Below, piece by piece: positions 15,373 to 23,832 of a stretch of 34,148 nucleotides of DNA. Position 1 is the first letter of the stretch. Each line of letters starts with the position of its first letter. The position numbers and the translations under genes were made by a program. This DNA comes from JBAXEO01 sp964541375. Its GTDB lineage: Bacteria; Actinomycetota; Coriobacteriia; Anaerosomatales; JAAXUF01. The DNA lies in the NCBI GenBank assembly GCA_964541375.1, contig CAZIPT010000020.1:1-34148 (forward strand). The letters are read 5' to 3'. Under the pieces are notes generated by a model. It saw only the letters and a list, made by a program, of their open reading frames with translations, made no database searches and had not been told where the DNA came from.

Positions 15373-18300
15373 CTAGCTCGACCAAAGATGGTCGAACTTA
15401 GTGAATGCCAACTGCTCTCCGAAGTTGGCCACCGTGTCCTTCACATTGACGATAAGACACTCATCCGTGCCCCCGTTGGCAGGACCCCTTAAACCTCGCC
15501 CAATCATCTGCTGGTAGACATTCGGGCTGAATGTCGGCCTGGCCACGTAGATGGCTCTCGTCGCGGGCGCGTCGAAACCTTCTGTCAATACTCCGTAGTT
15601 CGTCAGAACGCGAATCTCGCCTGCCTTGAACTGAGAGACGTAGTGTCGTCGAACGCCGGGCCGGGTGTCCCCCGACACCGACCTTGAAGGAATGCCCCGT
15701 GCGTCGAGCAGCGCTGCGAGCACCTGTGCGTGCTCGACTGAAGCAGCGAATACGAGAACGTTCCAGTCATCCGGATGACCAGCGATGCAGTCGACGATCG
15801 ACCTATTCCTGGGGCGGTTGTCCGCGAGGGCGACGCCTACCCTGGACGGTAGTCGCCTTGTCTGGGTGAGTTGCTCGAGTTCACCGGAGGTCAGCTCAAT
15901 GAGCGCGCCCTCGAGCAAGTGATGACGCACGCGAGCCAACACAAGATCCGCCTGAAGGCAGACATACGGGTCACCTTGGAAGAGGCCGTCGTCAAGGCGA
16001 TTCGATCCGAAACGCTGCACGAGGCGTCGTGTCTCGTCCTCGCTCACCCCTTTGAACGGCGTAGCGGTGAGTCCGAGCAGGGGGCACCGGTCTTGATTCT
16101 GGTGTTTGCCGAGTCCGAGCCACTCTAGGACGCGCGTGTACTCGGGGGAGATAGCAGAATGCGCCTCATCAACGACTACACAGTCGACGTTCTTGAGCCA
16201 CAGATAGGGGGCATCACCATCTTCGGTCGCGGATGTGGCGCGCTTCCGAATGACCTCCAGCTTGGCGACAGTGGCTACGAGAACGTGGCCGGAACCCCCT
16301 GGCGCCTCGTCAACCTCGTTGTCCGACCACAACCTGCTGATTCTAAGCCTGTCGCGCCCGATCGCCCGCCAGACGTGATACCAGGACTGAACCGACTGCT
16401 CACAGAGTTCGTCCGACTGAGCGATCCACAGCACCCTCTGGACACCGCCGGAGGCAAGCTCGCGGCAGATCGCTTCGACCGCTACGCGCGTCTTCCCGGC
16501 ACCCGTCGGAAGAGAGAGCATCCCACGGCTGGGTGCGCCCGCCGCCGCGCTGACAAGATCACGAACGCGCTGGACAACCGTCGCCTGATAGTCATGCAGC
16601 TTGTCCAGCGGCCGCAGACCGTCGACATCCCAGTTGGGCCTCCGATCCTCGCCCTCGAACCCCGCGAACTCGGTCGGGAACCCCAGCTCACGGCAGAACC
16701 GCCTCGCAGCGTGGGACCCCGCCCACTGAGAAGGGGCTCGAAAGCCGAGCTCGACGAACTCGTCGCGATACTGCCTGAGAGCGTCGATGCCGAATACCGA
16801 GAGCGCCGCCGCGGCCGCACGGACTCCTGTCCTGTCGGCCTCCAGGTCCTCGAGTTCAGAGACTAGTCCTCTGGGCAATCTCCGAATGATCCTGTCCACG
16901 CCAATTGCAGTGGCGATCTTCTCGGCGGGTGACACCGCGTCGACTATCCGTGCTCTCAGTTCGCGAAGTTTCTGATCATCCTCGGATCGCAGCACCGCCT
17001 GGATGTCGGCTGCGCTCATTCTGAGGTCGAGTTCATCGCTGAGTCGTGCCAGAACGGTCTCGGGCCCGAGTGCGCTAAGCACGTAGACCCTGCCGTCCTT
17101 CACATGGAAGTCCACGGGTCTTGAATCCCTGCCTGAATCGGTCAGCGTGGTGATGTAGAGCTCCTCCGCACGCACGATCGTAAGACCGCTGGCGTCGTCG
17201 AGGAACTGCTCCATGCCCGGGTACTCATCACCCACAACGCCGAGCACTGTCGCGCCCACCACTTCAACGTCGACCGCTACGGCATCCTCACCAGACTTCA
17301 TGCCCCAGCTCTGTGAAAGGACCTGCTCATCGACTGCCGATTCAACCTGCAGATACGGGCAACCGTCACGGTCCAAAGCAGCGGCTCTCAGGGGGCTGCA
17401 GGTTACCGTCACCTCGTCGACACCGCGATTCACGAGATCGCCCTTGAGCAGGCAGCGCACGCTCGTCGGTCGCACCTCAGCGCACTGTGAGGCCATGGAG
17501 TAGAAACGGACTACCTGGGTCGCGTCGCCAGAGGCAAGAATTCGGTCATATGCCGCGGCCCACGCATCGTCGCCAAGATCTCCGTAGCTCGACGCCAGAT
17601 CAAACGCAGCGAGGTATTCGTCGCCCAATCGAGGAACCGGAAATCCATCGGGGAATCGCCTTAGCTCCCCGGAGACGCACTCGCCGAGCGGGACCAGCCC
17701 TTGGCTTGTCTCGAGATAGCCAAGCTGCTCCAGCAGCTGCTTCTGTGGGTTCTCGTATTCCCGGGGGGCATACTTCTCCTGAGTCGAGTGGCGCATCGTC
17801 CAAGGACACAAGTCATGCTCGGCCTCGAGGAAGGCGGCGGTGAAAGCCGACGCGGCTTGCGGGGAGAGCGCGCGCAGTGGCTCCAAAGGACCTGCGAAGC
17901 TCCGCTCGTCGAAGTCCAACCGGTCGAGTTGAGGATTGCTCGTTTGGCTGCTTTGGAAGTCCGACCGGCAGTCCGCCAGATACTCCCGATACCACGCCTC
18001 CGCCTTCGAGCCACCACCGGGAGTCGGAACAGCCGTGGCACCCAACATGCGGAACACTTCCATATGCCGTGCATGAAAGACGGTGTCAACTACGAGATCC
18101 CGATTGTCATCGGAGCCTTCAGGTATCACTGGGCCGGGCAGGAGCAATTCAGCCAAGGGGCGCCAGTCACCGTCGCCCGACATTGCGTGGAGCGTCTCCC
18201 CCCACAACCCGTACCGCGCCCTCTTCAGCAAGCCGGTCGCGATCGCCGGGTCACATACCGCGACCAGCTCCCATAGTGCCTGCCAGTCGGTGGCCGAATA

Positions 18301-20049
18301 CCCGTAGGCGTGATCAATGAGGAAGTCCTTGAGAAGCGAGTCGCCGCAAACCTCGTGGACACCGAGGCGTTCGAGAATCACCCGTGTGTCGGGGTCGTTG
18401 GACAGTTCCGGGGCCACGAACTTCACACCGTCGCGTGGCTGGGCCCCTTCACTGAGAAGGTAGATGGTCTCCTGTGGACCGGCGAGTTGCCCGTCAGACA
18501 GAAGAACAATATCTGCCTCAGTTCCATCCCGGTAGAACCCTGAGCGCCCTGGATCAAGCGCCAGGTCGGCGACCTTGAGCGCCGCGACGGACGACGCTGC
18601 CGATGCGCAAGGCACAAGAGCCTCCAGCCACTCCTCCGCCGTTGCTACGCTGGCTTTGCCGCACAGTCGTTCAACCCGAGGTCGTCGATTTCGAGCGTTG
18701 CGCGTTCCGACCGTTGGGTGCACCCAGTCCGAAGGGCGGCCTGGAGTCGAGGACCACAGCAGTAGCGCGTCCACACTCAGCTGGTCGCGTCCGATCTTCT
18801 CGGGGTGGATGCTCAATTCAGACGGCAGTCTGAGAGTCCCGTCCTGATCCGGAAGGCACGGACGCAACTGTGCCCGCTTATAGACCTGCTCGGTGAGCGC
18901 GGCATCCGCCCAGTTCCTCGCCTCGTCACCGCGTGCGGGCATGACGTCCAGGAATCTGGCCGGGTCCTCCGCAGTCGATACGCTCTCGGCGCTGTTCGCG
19001 ATCAGCTCAGCCGCGACGATGATCAACTCGGTGTTGAAATCACCTTGAAGGAGGTTGGTGCGATCCTCATTTGTCTTCCACGGGCAGTTGAGAATGCCTT
19101 TGAGGGTCGTCGTGTATTCGGTCGAGAAGAACGCCCAGAACTGTCCGTCGTCCTTGCGGGGCTCCAAAGGAACCGCCCAAACCAGCGGGACTTCATCGCG
19201 TTTGGCAAGCTCGCCCGCATCCTTCTTTGCCGACTCAGAGGGTCGGTGGGAGATCTCGAAGACCCTCCAGCGAGTCTGGTCAGATCGGTCCTGGAGCACT
19301 ATCTCTTCACCCACGTGCTTGAGCGAGATGCTCCGGGTGTCACTTCGCGTACGATCCTCAAGGATCAAATGCTCGACATGTCTCGAGAACAGCATGAACT
19401 GCGCTGGAAAGTCGGCCAGGTCCTCAGACAGCAAATCCTCACTTGCAGCTGTGCGCGGCAGCTTGACGACGGTGGTTGCCCACAGCATCAGCTCTCTGAG
19501 CACGCTGTCCGAGCCGGCGTCGGCCCTAGGATCGACCGGGAAGGCAAGGCGCAGAATCGGATAGCGTGCAAGACCTCCAACGACTCCGCCGATGACAGAG
19601 CGCGCTTCCTGGGCATCGAAGTAGAACGATCCCGTGCGGCTGTAGAACCTCGGGCGGTCGGTGATCGCCAGCACCGACTTGAACCCAAGGCCGAAGCGCC
19701 CAATTTCAGTGCCACGCTTCTCGGACATGTGCGAATGCAGGATCGCCTCTGCTCCCGCCTCTGCGAGCGGCTCGCCTTCATTGGCGCAGTACAGCGCTTC
19801 ATCTGTGAGGACAACGTGGATCTTGCCGGGCCGAGCCGACTCCATGATGGCGTCTGCGCCATTTTGAATGAGCTCATGAAGCTGCCTGCGTCCGTACGCA
19901 CCCTGGGCAGTTGCGGCCTCGATGTTCGCGTGCTCAGTGACATCCTTCGGTGAGCTCTGGTAGCTCAACAGCCTGCTGTCGCGTTCCGCAATGACGAACT
20001 GGCCCAGACTCTCGCCTGGGGTCAGCCATTCGTCCGGAATCAATGCCAT
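15373..20049 (-). CDS. GHKL (Hsp90/sacsin-like) ATPase fused to SF2 helicase, 1558 aa
   Basis: The first gene of the five-gene operon. The N-terminus carries a GHKL-type ATP-binding domain: RRQLHELIQNGADAI (N-box, ~54-68), CANEGEP (~88-94) and GRFGLGFKS (~117-125), as in sacsin and other Hsp90-like ATPases. A region of ~900 residues without a clear motif follows. The C-terminus is a DEAD/DEAH helicase: LHDYQ (Q-like), SLPTGAGKT (Walker A, ~1180), VVVDEAHSAISPEY (motif II, ~1293), LGLTATPFKG (motif III), VLTNYGVLTEGFD (motif V) and QMIGRGLRG (motif VI, ~1516). ATG 20049 follows GGGGGA; the open frame extends 14 codons up without need. Joining a clamp-type ATPase with a DNA motor in one chain suggests ATP-gated loading or clamping on DNA. 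It has no nuclease motif of its own. Confidence 0.85.
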   Translation of the reverse strand: MALIPDEWLTPGESLGQFVIAERDSRLLSYQSSPKDVTEHANIEAATAQGAYGRRQLHELIQNGADAIMESARPGKIHVVLTDEALYCANEGEPLAEAGAEAILHSHMSEKRGTEIGRFGLGFKSVLAITDRPRFYSRTGSFYFDAQEARSVIGGVVGGLARYPILRLAFPVDPRADAGSDSVLRELMLWATTVVKLPRTAASEDLLSEDLADFPAQFMLFSRHVEHLILEDRTRSDTRSISLKHVGEEIVLQDRSDQTRWRVFEISHRPSESAKKDAGELAKRDEVPLVWAVPLEPRKDDGQFWAFFSTEYTTTLKGILNCPWKTNEDRTNLLQGDFNTELIIVAAELIANSAESVSTAEDPARFLDVMPARGDEARNWADAALTEQVYKRAQLRPCLPDQDGTLRLPSELSIHPEKIGRDQLSVDALLLWSSTPGRPSDWVHPTVGTRNARNRRPRVERLCGKASVATAEEWLEALVPCASAASSVAALKVADLALDPGRSGFYRDGTEADIVLLSDGQLAGPQETIYLLSEGAQPRDGVKFVAPELSNDPDTRVILERLGVHEVCGDSLLKDFLIDHAYGYSATDWQALWELVAVCDPAIATGLLKRARYGLWGETLHAMSGDGDWRPLAELLLPGPVIPEGSDDNRDLVVDTVFHARHMEVFRMLGATAVPTPGGGSKAEAWYREYLADCRSDFQSSQTSNPQLDRLDFDERSFAGPLEPLRALSPQAASAFTAAFLEAEHDLCPWTMRHSTQEKYAPREYENPQKQLLEQLGYLETSQGLVPLGECVSGELRRFPDGFPVPRLGDEYLAAFDLASSYGDLGDDAWAAAYDRILASGDATQVVRFYSMASQCAEVRPTSVRCLLKGDLVNRGVDEVTVTCSPLRAAALDRDGCPYLQVESAVDEQVLSQSWGMKSGEDAVAVDVEVVGATVLGVVGDEYPGMEQFLDDASGLTIVRAEELYITTLTDSGRDSRPVDFHVKDGRVYVLSALGPETVLARLSDELDLRMSAADIQAVLRSEDDQKLRELRARIVDAVSPAEKIATAIGVDRIIRRLPRGLVSELEDLEADRTGVRAAAAALSVFGIDALRQYRDEFVELGFRAPSQWAGSHAARRFCRELGFPTEFAGFEGEDRRPNWDVDGLRPLDKLHDYQATVVQRVRDLVSAAAGAPSRGMLSLPTGAGKTRVAVEAICRELASGGVQRVLWIAQSDELCEQSVQSWYHVWRAIGRDRLRISRLWSDNEVDEAPGGSGHVLVATVAKLEVIRKRATSATEDGDAPYLWLKNVDCVVVDEAHSAISPEYTRVLEWLGLGKHQNQDRCPLLGLTATPFKGVSEDETRRLVQRFGSNRLDDGLFQGDPYVCLQADLVLARVRHHLLEGALIELTSGELEQLTQTRRLPSRVGVALADNRPRNRSIVDCIAGHPDDWNVLVFAASVEHAQVLAALLDARGIPSRSVSGDTRPGVRRHYVSQFKAGEIRVLTNYGVLTEGFDAPATRAIYVARPTFSPNVYQQMIGRGLRGPANGGTDECLIVNVKDTVANFGEQLAFTKFDHLWSS

Positions 20050-20379
20050 GAATCCCCCGCTCATCCCCGCAAACGATGTGTCCCGCAACACGTGCGACTA
20101 GATTGAAGCACAGGTCTGACACATGCGCCGCGATTTCTGACAGTCCGACCGCATCGCGGGTTCAGGCAAGCCCGCGCCAGGTGCCCAAAGGCACGATTCA
20201 GGCGCCATCCGTCGCCGAGAATCCAAAGGGATCACGAAAGATTTGGCTTGGAAGCTTGACAAGCAAAAATAGTGAGTAAACTTAGATAACTACATCGATA
20301 TCGAGCATATCGGCGATGGGAGAGCTGCACGAGGACAAGCGTGAGCCGGCACCGACCGGAAGAGGAACGGGGCGTAGCG
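20050..20379. other. Divergent promoter region between the helicase operon and the metalloprotease operon
   Basis: 330 bases without a supported gene. The right part (about 20230-20310) is clearly AT-richer than its surroundings, as expected for promoters. The left part should carry the minus-strand promoter of the helicase operon, but I see no convincing boxes for it. An in-frame GTG at 20341 (with GAGGA upstream) could extend the metalloprotease gene into this region. Confidence 0.6.
20254..20282 (+). promoter_or_regulatory. Candidate sigma-70 promoter with palindrome on the -35 box
   Basis: TTGACA (20256-20261) is a perfect -35 consensus, and TAAACT (20277-20282) could be the -10 box, though the 15-base spacer is short. 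The -35 sits inside the 11-base inverted repeat GCTTGACAAGC (20254-20264), with another GCTTG half-site at 20246-20250, so a repressor could bind here. It faces the metalloprotease operon. Confidence 0.4.
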
Positions 20380-21090
20380 ATGGGCGTACGAACGAGCAAG
20401 AGGGTCAATCTGAATGCGAAGCCACTCCCGGTGCCCTCGATACCAATCGACATCCACGACGGGGACTACCGGGGCAAGCACCCGGACGACATCGCATATC
20501 CCCACTCGGTCTACTTCCAGGACAACGCCCATCCCCAGCTCCAGGTGGAGCTGCGGGCGTTCAGTAGGGCGAGGCTCAGGGAGCTCGAGGGCCTCGCCAG
20601 TGACTACCTGTTCCCGCTCATGGCCGAGCACGGACTCCGCGTTGACGCACTCGCCGAGAAACGTGGCGGCGGGAGCAAGTCCGGTAGCAGGACGCTCGGA
20701 GCCTGCTTCGCGCGCACCGGCGGTGACGGCAAGCAGCACTACGCCATCATCCTTGACAAGCCGGACGCCGGGAGCTCCCGGGTCATCTACACGCTCACGC
20801 ATGAGGCCTCACACTGCGAGGAAATGAACCATGGTCCCGACTTTAAGCGCGTCTTCGGTGAGTTCTTGACCTGGGGCATCAAGGAGAACACGGATTTCGG
20901 GCTCCATCGAGAGGATCTCATCGGATTCGCCAAGGGCGACACCTACGCGCCCCCCGTGGCCCCGAGTGGAGACTGGGACAGCTACGCAGTCGGGGCACGC
21001 TCGGAGGTGCCCACCGTGAACCTAGACCCCGCGAAGCCGTTCGAAATGGGCCTCGAAGACTACCTCCCCGGCATCGGCGAGGTGCAGTAG
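20380..21090 (+). CDS. Putative zinc metalloprotease (HEASH, SprT/WLM-like), 236 aa
   Basis: The core is THEASHCEEMNHGPDFKRVF: an HExxH zinc motif followed 6 residues later by NHGPDF, the pattern of SprT/WLM/YgjP-type minimal metalloproteases in which the glutamate polarises water and the two histidines bind zinc. SprT-type proteins cleave DNA-bound proteins in other organisms; that role is not shown here. Upstream residues include a long helix (LRELEGLASDYLFPLMAEHGLRV) and a Gly/Ser/Lys-rich loop. The C-terminal ~70 residues are acidic. I choose ATG 20380 because the resulting start MGVRTSKR matches the starts of both downstream genes; GTG 20341 is the alternative. The next gene begins 2 bases after its stop, so the three genes form one operon, divergent from the helicase operon. 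Domain call moderate; function inferred. Confidence 0.7.
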   Translation: MGVRTSKRVNLNAKPLPVPSIPIDIHDGDYRGKHPDDIAYPHSVYFQDNAHPQLQVELRAFSRARLRELEGLASDYLFPLMAEHGLRVDALAEKRGGGSKSGSRTLGACFARTGGDGKQHYAIILDKPDAGSSRVIYTLTHEASHCEEMNHGPDFKRVFGEFLTWGIKENTDFGLHREDLIGFAKGDTYAPPVAPSGDWDSYAVGARSEVPTVNLDPAKPFEMGLEDYLPGIGEVQ

Positions 21091-21092
21091 AC

Positions 21093-22211
21093 ATGGGCAT
21101 CCGAAGCAAGGATCGAACCCGAAGCGCGGCCTCGTGGATAGACCGTCACGAGGTGCTTATTCCGGCGCCACAGGGGGCCGCCGGTCGGGCCTTCCCGCCC
21201 TTCCTCACCGATGCACGCTGGTTCGACACGATTCCAGATGACTACGTCGCCAGCGGTGAGCTCCCAGACGATGAGTTCGTACACCGCATCTACCATCGTC
21301 GCCCGAAGTTCGCCGCATTCATCAACGCCCAGCAGGATGCGCTCGCATTCGATGTGGACCGCCACGACTGGTCGCTGGATGAATCCACGCATCCGCTCCT
21401 CATCGACTCCTCGCAGGTCGACCTGCTCCTGGAGCGCGCCACCGAAGCCGGCTTCGAGGTCGAGGTCGGCGACCAGGGCGACGACGGCGCAACCTGCAAG
21501 GCCTGGGTCTACGACCCGAGAACGCTTGCGCTGATGCCCGAGGGCTACAACCCCTACACCCTGCGCAACCCGATGGCGGTGGCCAGGCGCAGCGCCCCCA
21601 CCCCCGAGCGCATCATCGACGTCGAGCAGGACGAGCCCGGCATCCTCGCCGCGCTGGCGGAGATCCGGAGCACAGGCAGCTACAAGGGACTCCCCTACGA
21701 GCGGGAGCTCCGCAGCCTATACCCCACAACGCGCACGCTGATAGGTGGGCTCCACCTGCTGCCCAGCGCGCTCGCCGGTGCCAACGCCGAAGAGCGCCGG
21801 CGTCTCACGGAGTTCCATCGCACCGCCCTCGCACGGGAGACCGGCGACGGGGCCCGAGGAACCTTCGAGGCAGTCATCGAGCTGAGTCCACCGCTTGCCT
21901 ACGCGCTCGACAACGGGATCGAGGCTCGTGATGCGGGCCGTCATGACGCCGTACGCAACCATCACCAACGACCCGCTTCCAGCGGCAACCTCGACCCCGT
22001 GGTGCACCTAGACTACCTGCGGGCACTGGACTTGCGGCGAACATTCCTGAGCTACAGCCGCAACCTGGAGGCGGGCATCGCGCACTACATCAGCGGCAGC
22101 GGCTCCTATGAAACCATGCTCGCTGCAGCGGTGGCCTGGCTCGGCAACTTCGAGACACTCAAGGCGGAGCTCCGGAGCTCAACCACGTGTTTCCCTTCGG
22201 AGCTGGAGTAA
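21093..22211 (+). CDS. Hypothetical protein, 372 aa, middle gene of the metalloprotease operon
   Basis: ATG 21093 is 2 bases after the preceding stop, with GAGGTG about 9 bases upstream. The N-terminus MGIRSKDRTRSAAS is basic and matches those of its operon neighbours. The protein is soluble, mixed alpha/beta, acidic over 40-120 (for example FEVEVGDQGDDGATCKAWVYDP), and mainly helical after residue ~180 (EERRRLTEFHRTALARE, then HLDYLRALDLRRTFLSYSRNLEAGIAHYI). No ATPase, nuclease or protease motif and no membrane segment are visible. I do not recognise the family. Strict coupling with the metalloprotease-like gene suggests a partner or substrate of that protein. Confidence 0.75.
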   Translation: MGIRSKDRTRSAASWIDRHEVLIPAPQGAAGRAFPPFLTDARWFDTIPDDYVASGELPDDEFVHRIYHRRPKFAAFINAQQDALAFDVDRHDWSLDESTHPLLIDSSQVDLLLERATEAGFEVEVGDQGDDGATCKAWVYDPRTLALMPEGYNPYTLRNPMAVARRSAPTPERIIDVEQDEPGILAALAEIRSTGSYKGLPYERELRSLYPTTRTLIGGLHLLPSALAGANAEERRRLTEFHRTALARETGDGARGTFEAVIELSPPLAYALDNGIEARDAGRHDAVRNHHQRPASSGNLDPVVHLDYLRALDLRRTFLSYSRNLEAGIAHYISGSGSYETMLAAAVAWLGNFETLKAELRSSTTCFPSELE

Positions 22212-22214
22212 CCC

Positions 22215-23030
22215 ATGGGGGTCCGCTTCGCGCAGCAAACCAGAGAGCGCGCCCGGTCCACTGGCGCCGGCGAACTCTCGTTGGACCAGATTAGGGCACT
22301 TCGGCGCATCCGTAGCGCTCGGGGAACGCACACGCCAGCCCAGCTTACTGAGATGGACGCCGAAATCCGTGAGCTAGACCGACTCCGACTCCTCGAAGAC
22401 TACGGGAAGCTCGCCAGGCGGATCGAGCCGACGCTCGGAAAGCTTCGAGGCAACCCGGCGAAGAGGCTCAGCCACGACGAGAAGGTCCACCTCGAAGCTT
22501 GGCTGGGAACCATCGAGAGTCTTCGGAGGTCGTACAACGATCAATTTCACATCGCCATGCTCCTGGACACCGCTGGGGACTGCGACGAGACCATCCGTGA
22601 GGTGAACCTCGCACATCTCTACCTCGCCGTGCTCACAAACCCAGGAGAATATGTGCGGCAAGGCTACCTGAAGCACTCCGGGCCAGAGGTGCGACCGGCG
22701 CTCGCAGACCGGATCACGGGGCTGCGGACCGGGGCATCACTGGCGCAGCTGCTGGCGGAGGCGGCTCTCCCATCCCGGCTTCGGTCGCTGCCGGAAGAGA
22801 CTGCGCCTAGGGCAGTCGCCGCCGCGGAGTTCCTGCAACTGGTCGAGCTCGAAGTTGTCGAGCTCGCCTTCGACCCCGCTTACGCCGCGACCCCTGAGCG
22901 AATGAACCTGGGGCCCACGCACAGGGAGCTCTTCGACCACCGGGATGCGGGGGGCTATCTCCTCGAGGCCGTTGCGAATCTCGGACGCAAGCTGGACGAA
23001 CATCTGCAGCACAAGCCCGTCAACCAATAG
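22215..23030 (+). CDS. Hypothetical helical protein, 271 aa, last gene of the metalloprotease operon
   Basis: ATG 22215 lies 3 bases after the previous stop, with GGAG 6 bases before the start. The protein starts MGVRFAQQTRERARS, again the shared basic tag, and is almost wholly predicted helical: DQIRALRRIRSARG, LTEMDAEIRELDRLRLLEDYGKL, and a long stretch DEKVHLEAWLGTIESLRRSYND. A middle segment (about 135-175) carries HLYLAVLTNPGEYVRQGYL. There are no catalytic motifs, zinc clusters or membrane segments. I do not recognise the family. It converges with the STAND companion gene; the 118 bases between them carry repeated decamers. Confidence 0.75.
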   Translation: MGVRFAQQTRERARSTGAGELSLDQIRALRRIRSARGTHTPAQLTEMDAEIRELDRLRLLEDYGKLARRIEPTLGKLRGNPAKRLSHDEKVHLEAWLGTIESLRRSYNDQFHIAMLLDTAGDCDETIREVNLAHLYLAVLTNPGEYVRQGYLKHSGPEVRPALADRITGLRTGASLAQLLAEAALPSRLRSLPEETAPRAVAAAEFLQLVELEVVELAFDPAYAATPERMNLGPTHRELFDHRDAGGYLLEAVANLGRKLDEHLQHKPVNQ

Positions 23031-23056
23031 TGAAGGTGCCCGTACGCGTCGGCGCT

Positions 23057-23090
23057 GCCCCACGTGGGGCGACGTGAGGCCACGTGAGGC
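23057..23090. repeat. 14-bp palindrome and three tandem decamers between convergent genes
   Basis: GCCCCACGTGGGGC (23057-23070) is a perfect palindrome. Starting inside it, three head-to-tail decamers follow: CACGTGGGGC, GACGTGAGGC, CACGTGAGGC (23061-23090). They sit between the ends of two convergent operons. There is no T-run, so this is not a classical terminator. It may be a transcription or replication barrier, or a protein-binding site. Confidence 0.6.
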
Positions 23091-23148
23091 ACGGTGCCGC
23101 TGAAGAGGCCCAGATGGTCCGCCCTCCTCCGAAACGGGAGAATGTGCG

Positions 23149-23832
23149 CTACTGCGAGCTACTGCCTTGTTGCGCTTCAGATACGACACGGCTTCTGAGT
23201 TCGTCGCGTGCCGAATCCACGTCAGCCATTTCGATGATGCCCGCTTGAGCCCTCGCTGATCGAGATTCCGCGGCTGAACCAATCGACTCGCACATTTCCT
23301 TCTCTGCCAACTCCCATAATCTGATCACGGCTTCGATTGGCCGCCGCTCTTCATCAGCGCCCTCGCCGTCCAGCTCACCAACGAGTCGTCGCTCGGATTC
23401 GATGTCGAAGTCCAGCAGACCCAGCCTGGTCCATATCTGGCGCTCTCGCGACTGCAGGATCCTGAGCTCATCCAGTGTGTCAAGCCACGGCGAACCCGTC
23501 GCCTGCTCCGAGTGCCGGCGCGATACGGTCTCGATCGCAGCCGATGCTTTCGGAGGCCAGCCGCGCGGCCAGCTCGACCGGTGACTCCAAAGCCGGAGGA
23601 TCAGATCAGAAGCCTCCTTGCGAGTGAGTTCCCGAACTGCGTCATCGCTCGCCGCGTCCGCTCGCTGCATGAGTTCGGCGATTCGATGCGCCATCCAGCG
23701 GCCAAGCGTGTCGTTCGAATTCGCAAGCCCGAGCTCATGGACAATCGCTTCGCCCAATCGAACGACATCCGTCCAAGTTCTCGAGCGTTCCGTCTCCCCT
23801 AAGGAGGTAGATGCGGCTCTTCGCGGGCTCAT
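23149..23832 (-). CDS. Companion protein of the STAND NTPase, 227 aa, unknown family
   Basis: ATG 23832 has GGGAG about 7 bases upstream and lies inside the end of the STAND gene, overlapping its last 98 bases in another frame. Such a long overlap implies translational coupling and fixed co-occurrence. The protein is helical and charged, with Arg/Trp-rich middle segments (LWSHRSSWPRGWPP) and a C-terminal half dominated by Glu/Arg helices (ERQIWTRLGLLDFDIESERR, then VIRLWELAEKEMCE). No enzyme motif or membrane segment is visible and I do not recognise it. By position it could be a regulator, a sensor subunit or an effector partner of the STAND protein; the sequence does not decide. Confidence 0.75.
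   Translation of the reverse strand: MSPRRAASTSLGETERSRTWTDVVRLGEAIVHELGLANSNDTLGRWMAHRIAELMQRADAASDDAVRELTRKEASDLILRLWSHRSSWPRGWPPKASAAIETVSRRHSEQATGSPWLDTLDELRILQSRERQIWTRLGLLDFDIESERRLVGELDGEGADEERRPIEAVIRLWELAEKEMCESIGSAAESRSARAQAGIIEMADVDSARDELRSRVVSEAQQGSSSQ

Noticed and set aside
18805..19953. 382-codon plus-strand frame inside the GHKL-helicase gene
   Set aside because: It lies wholly opposite a long gene with clear motifs, and has no recognisable domain or ribosome site.
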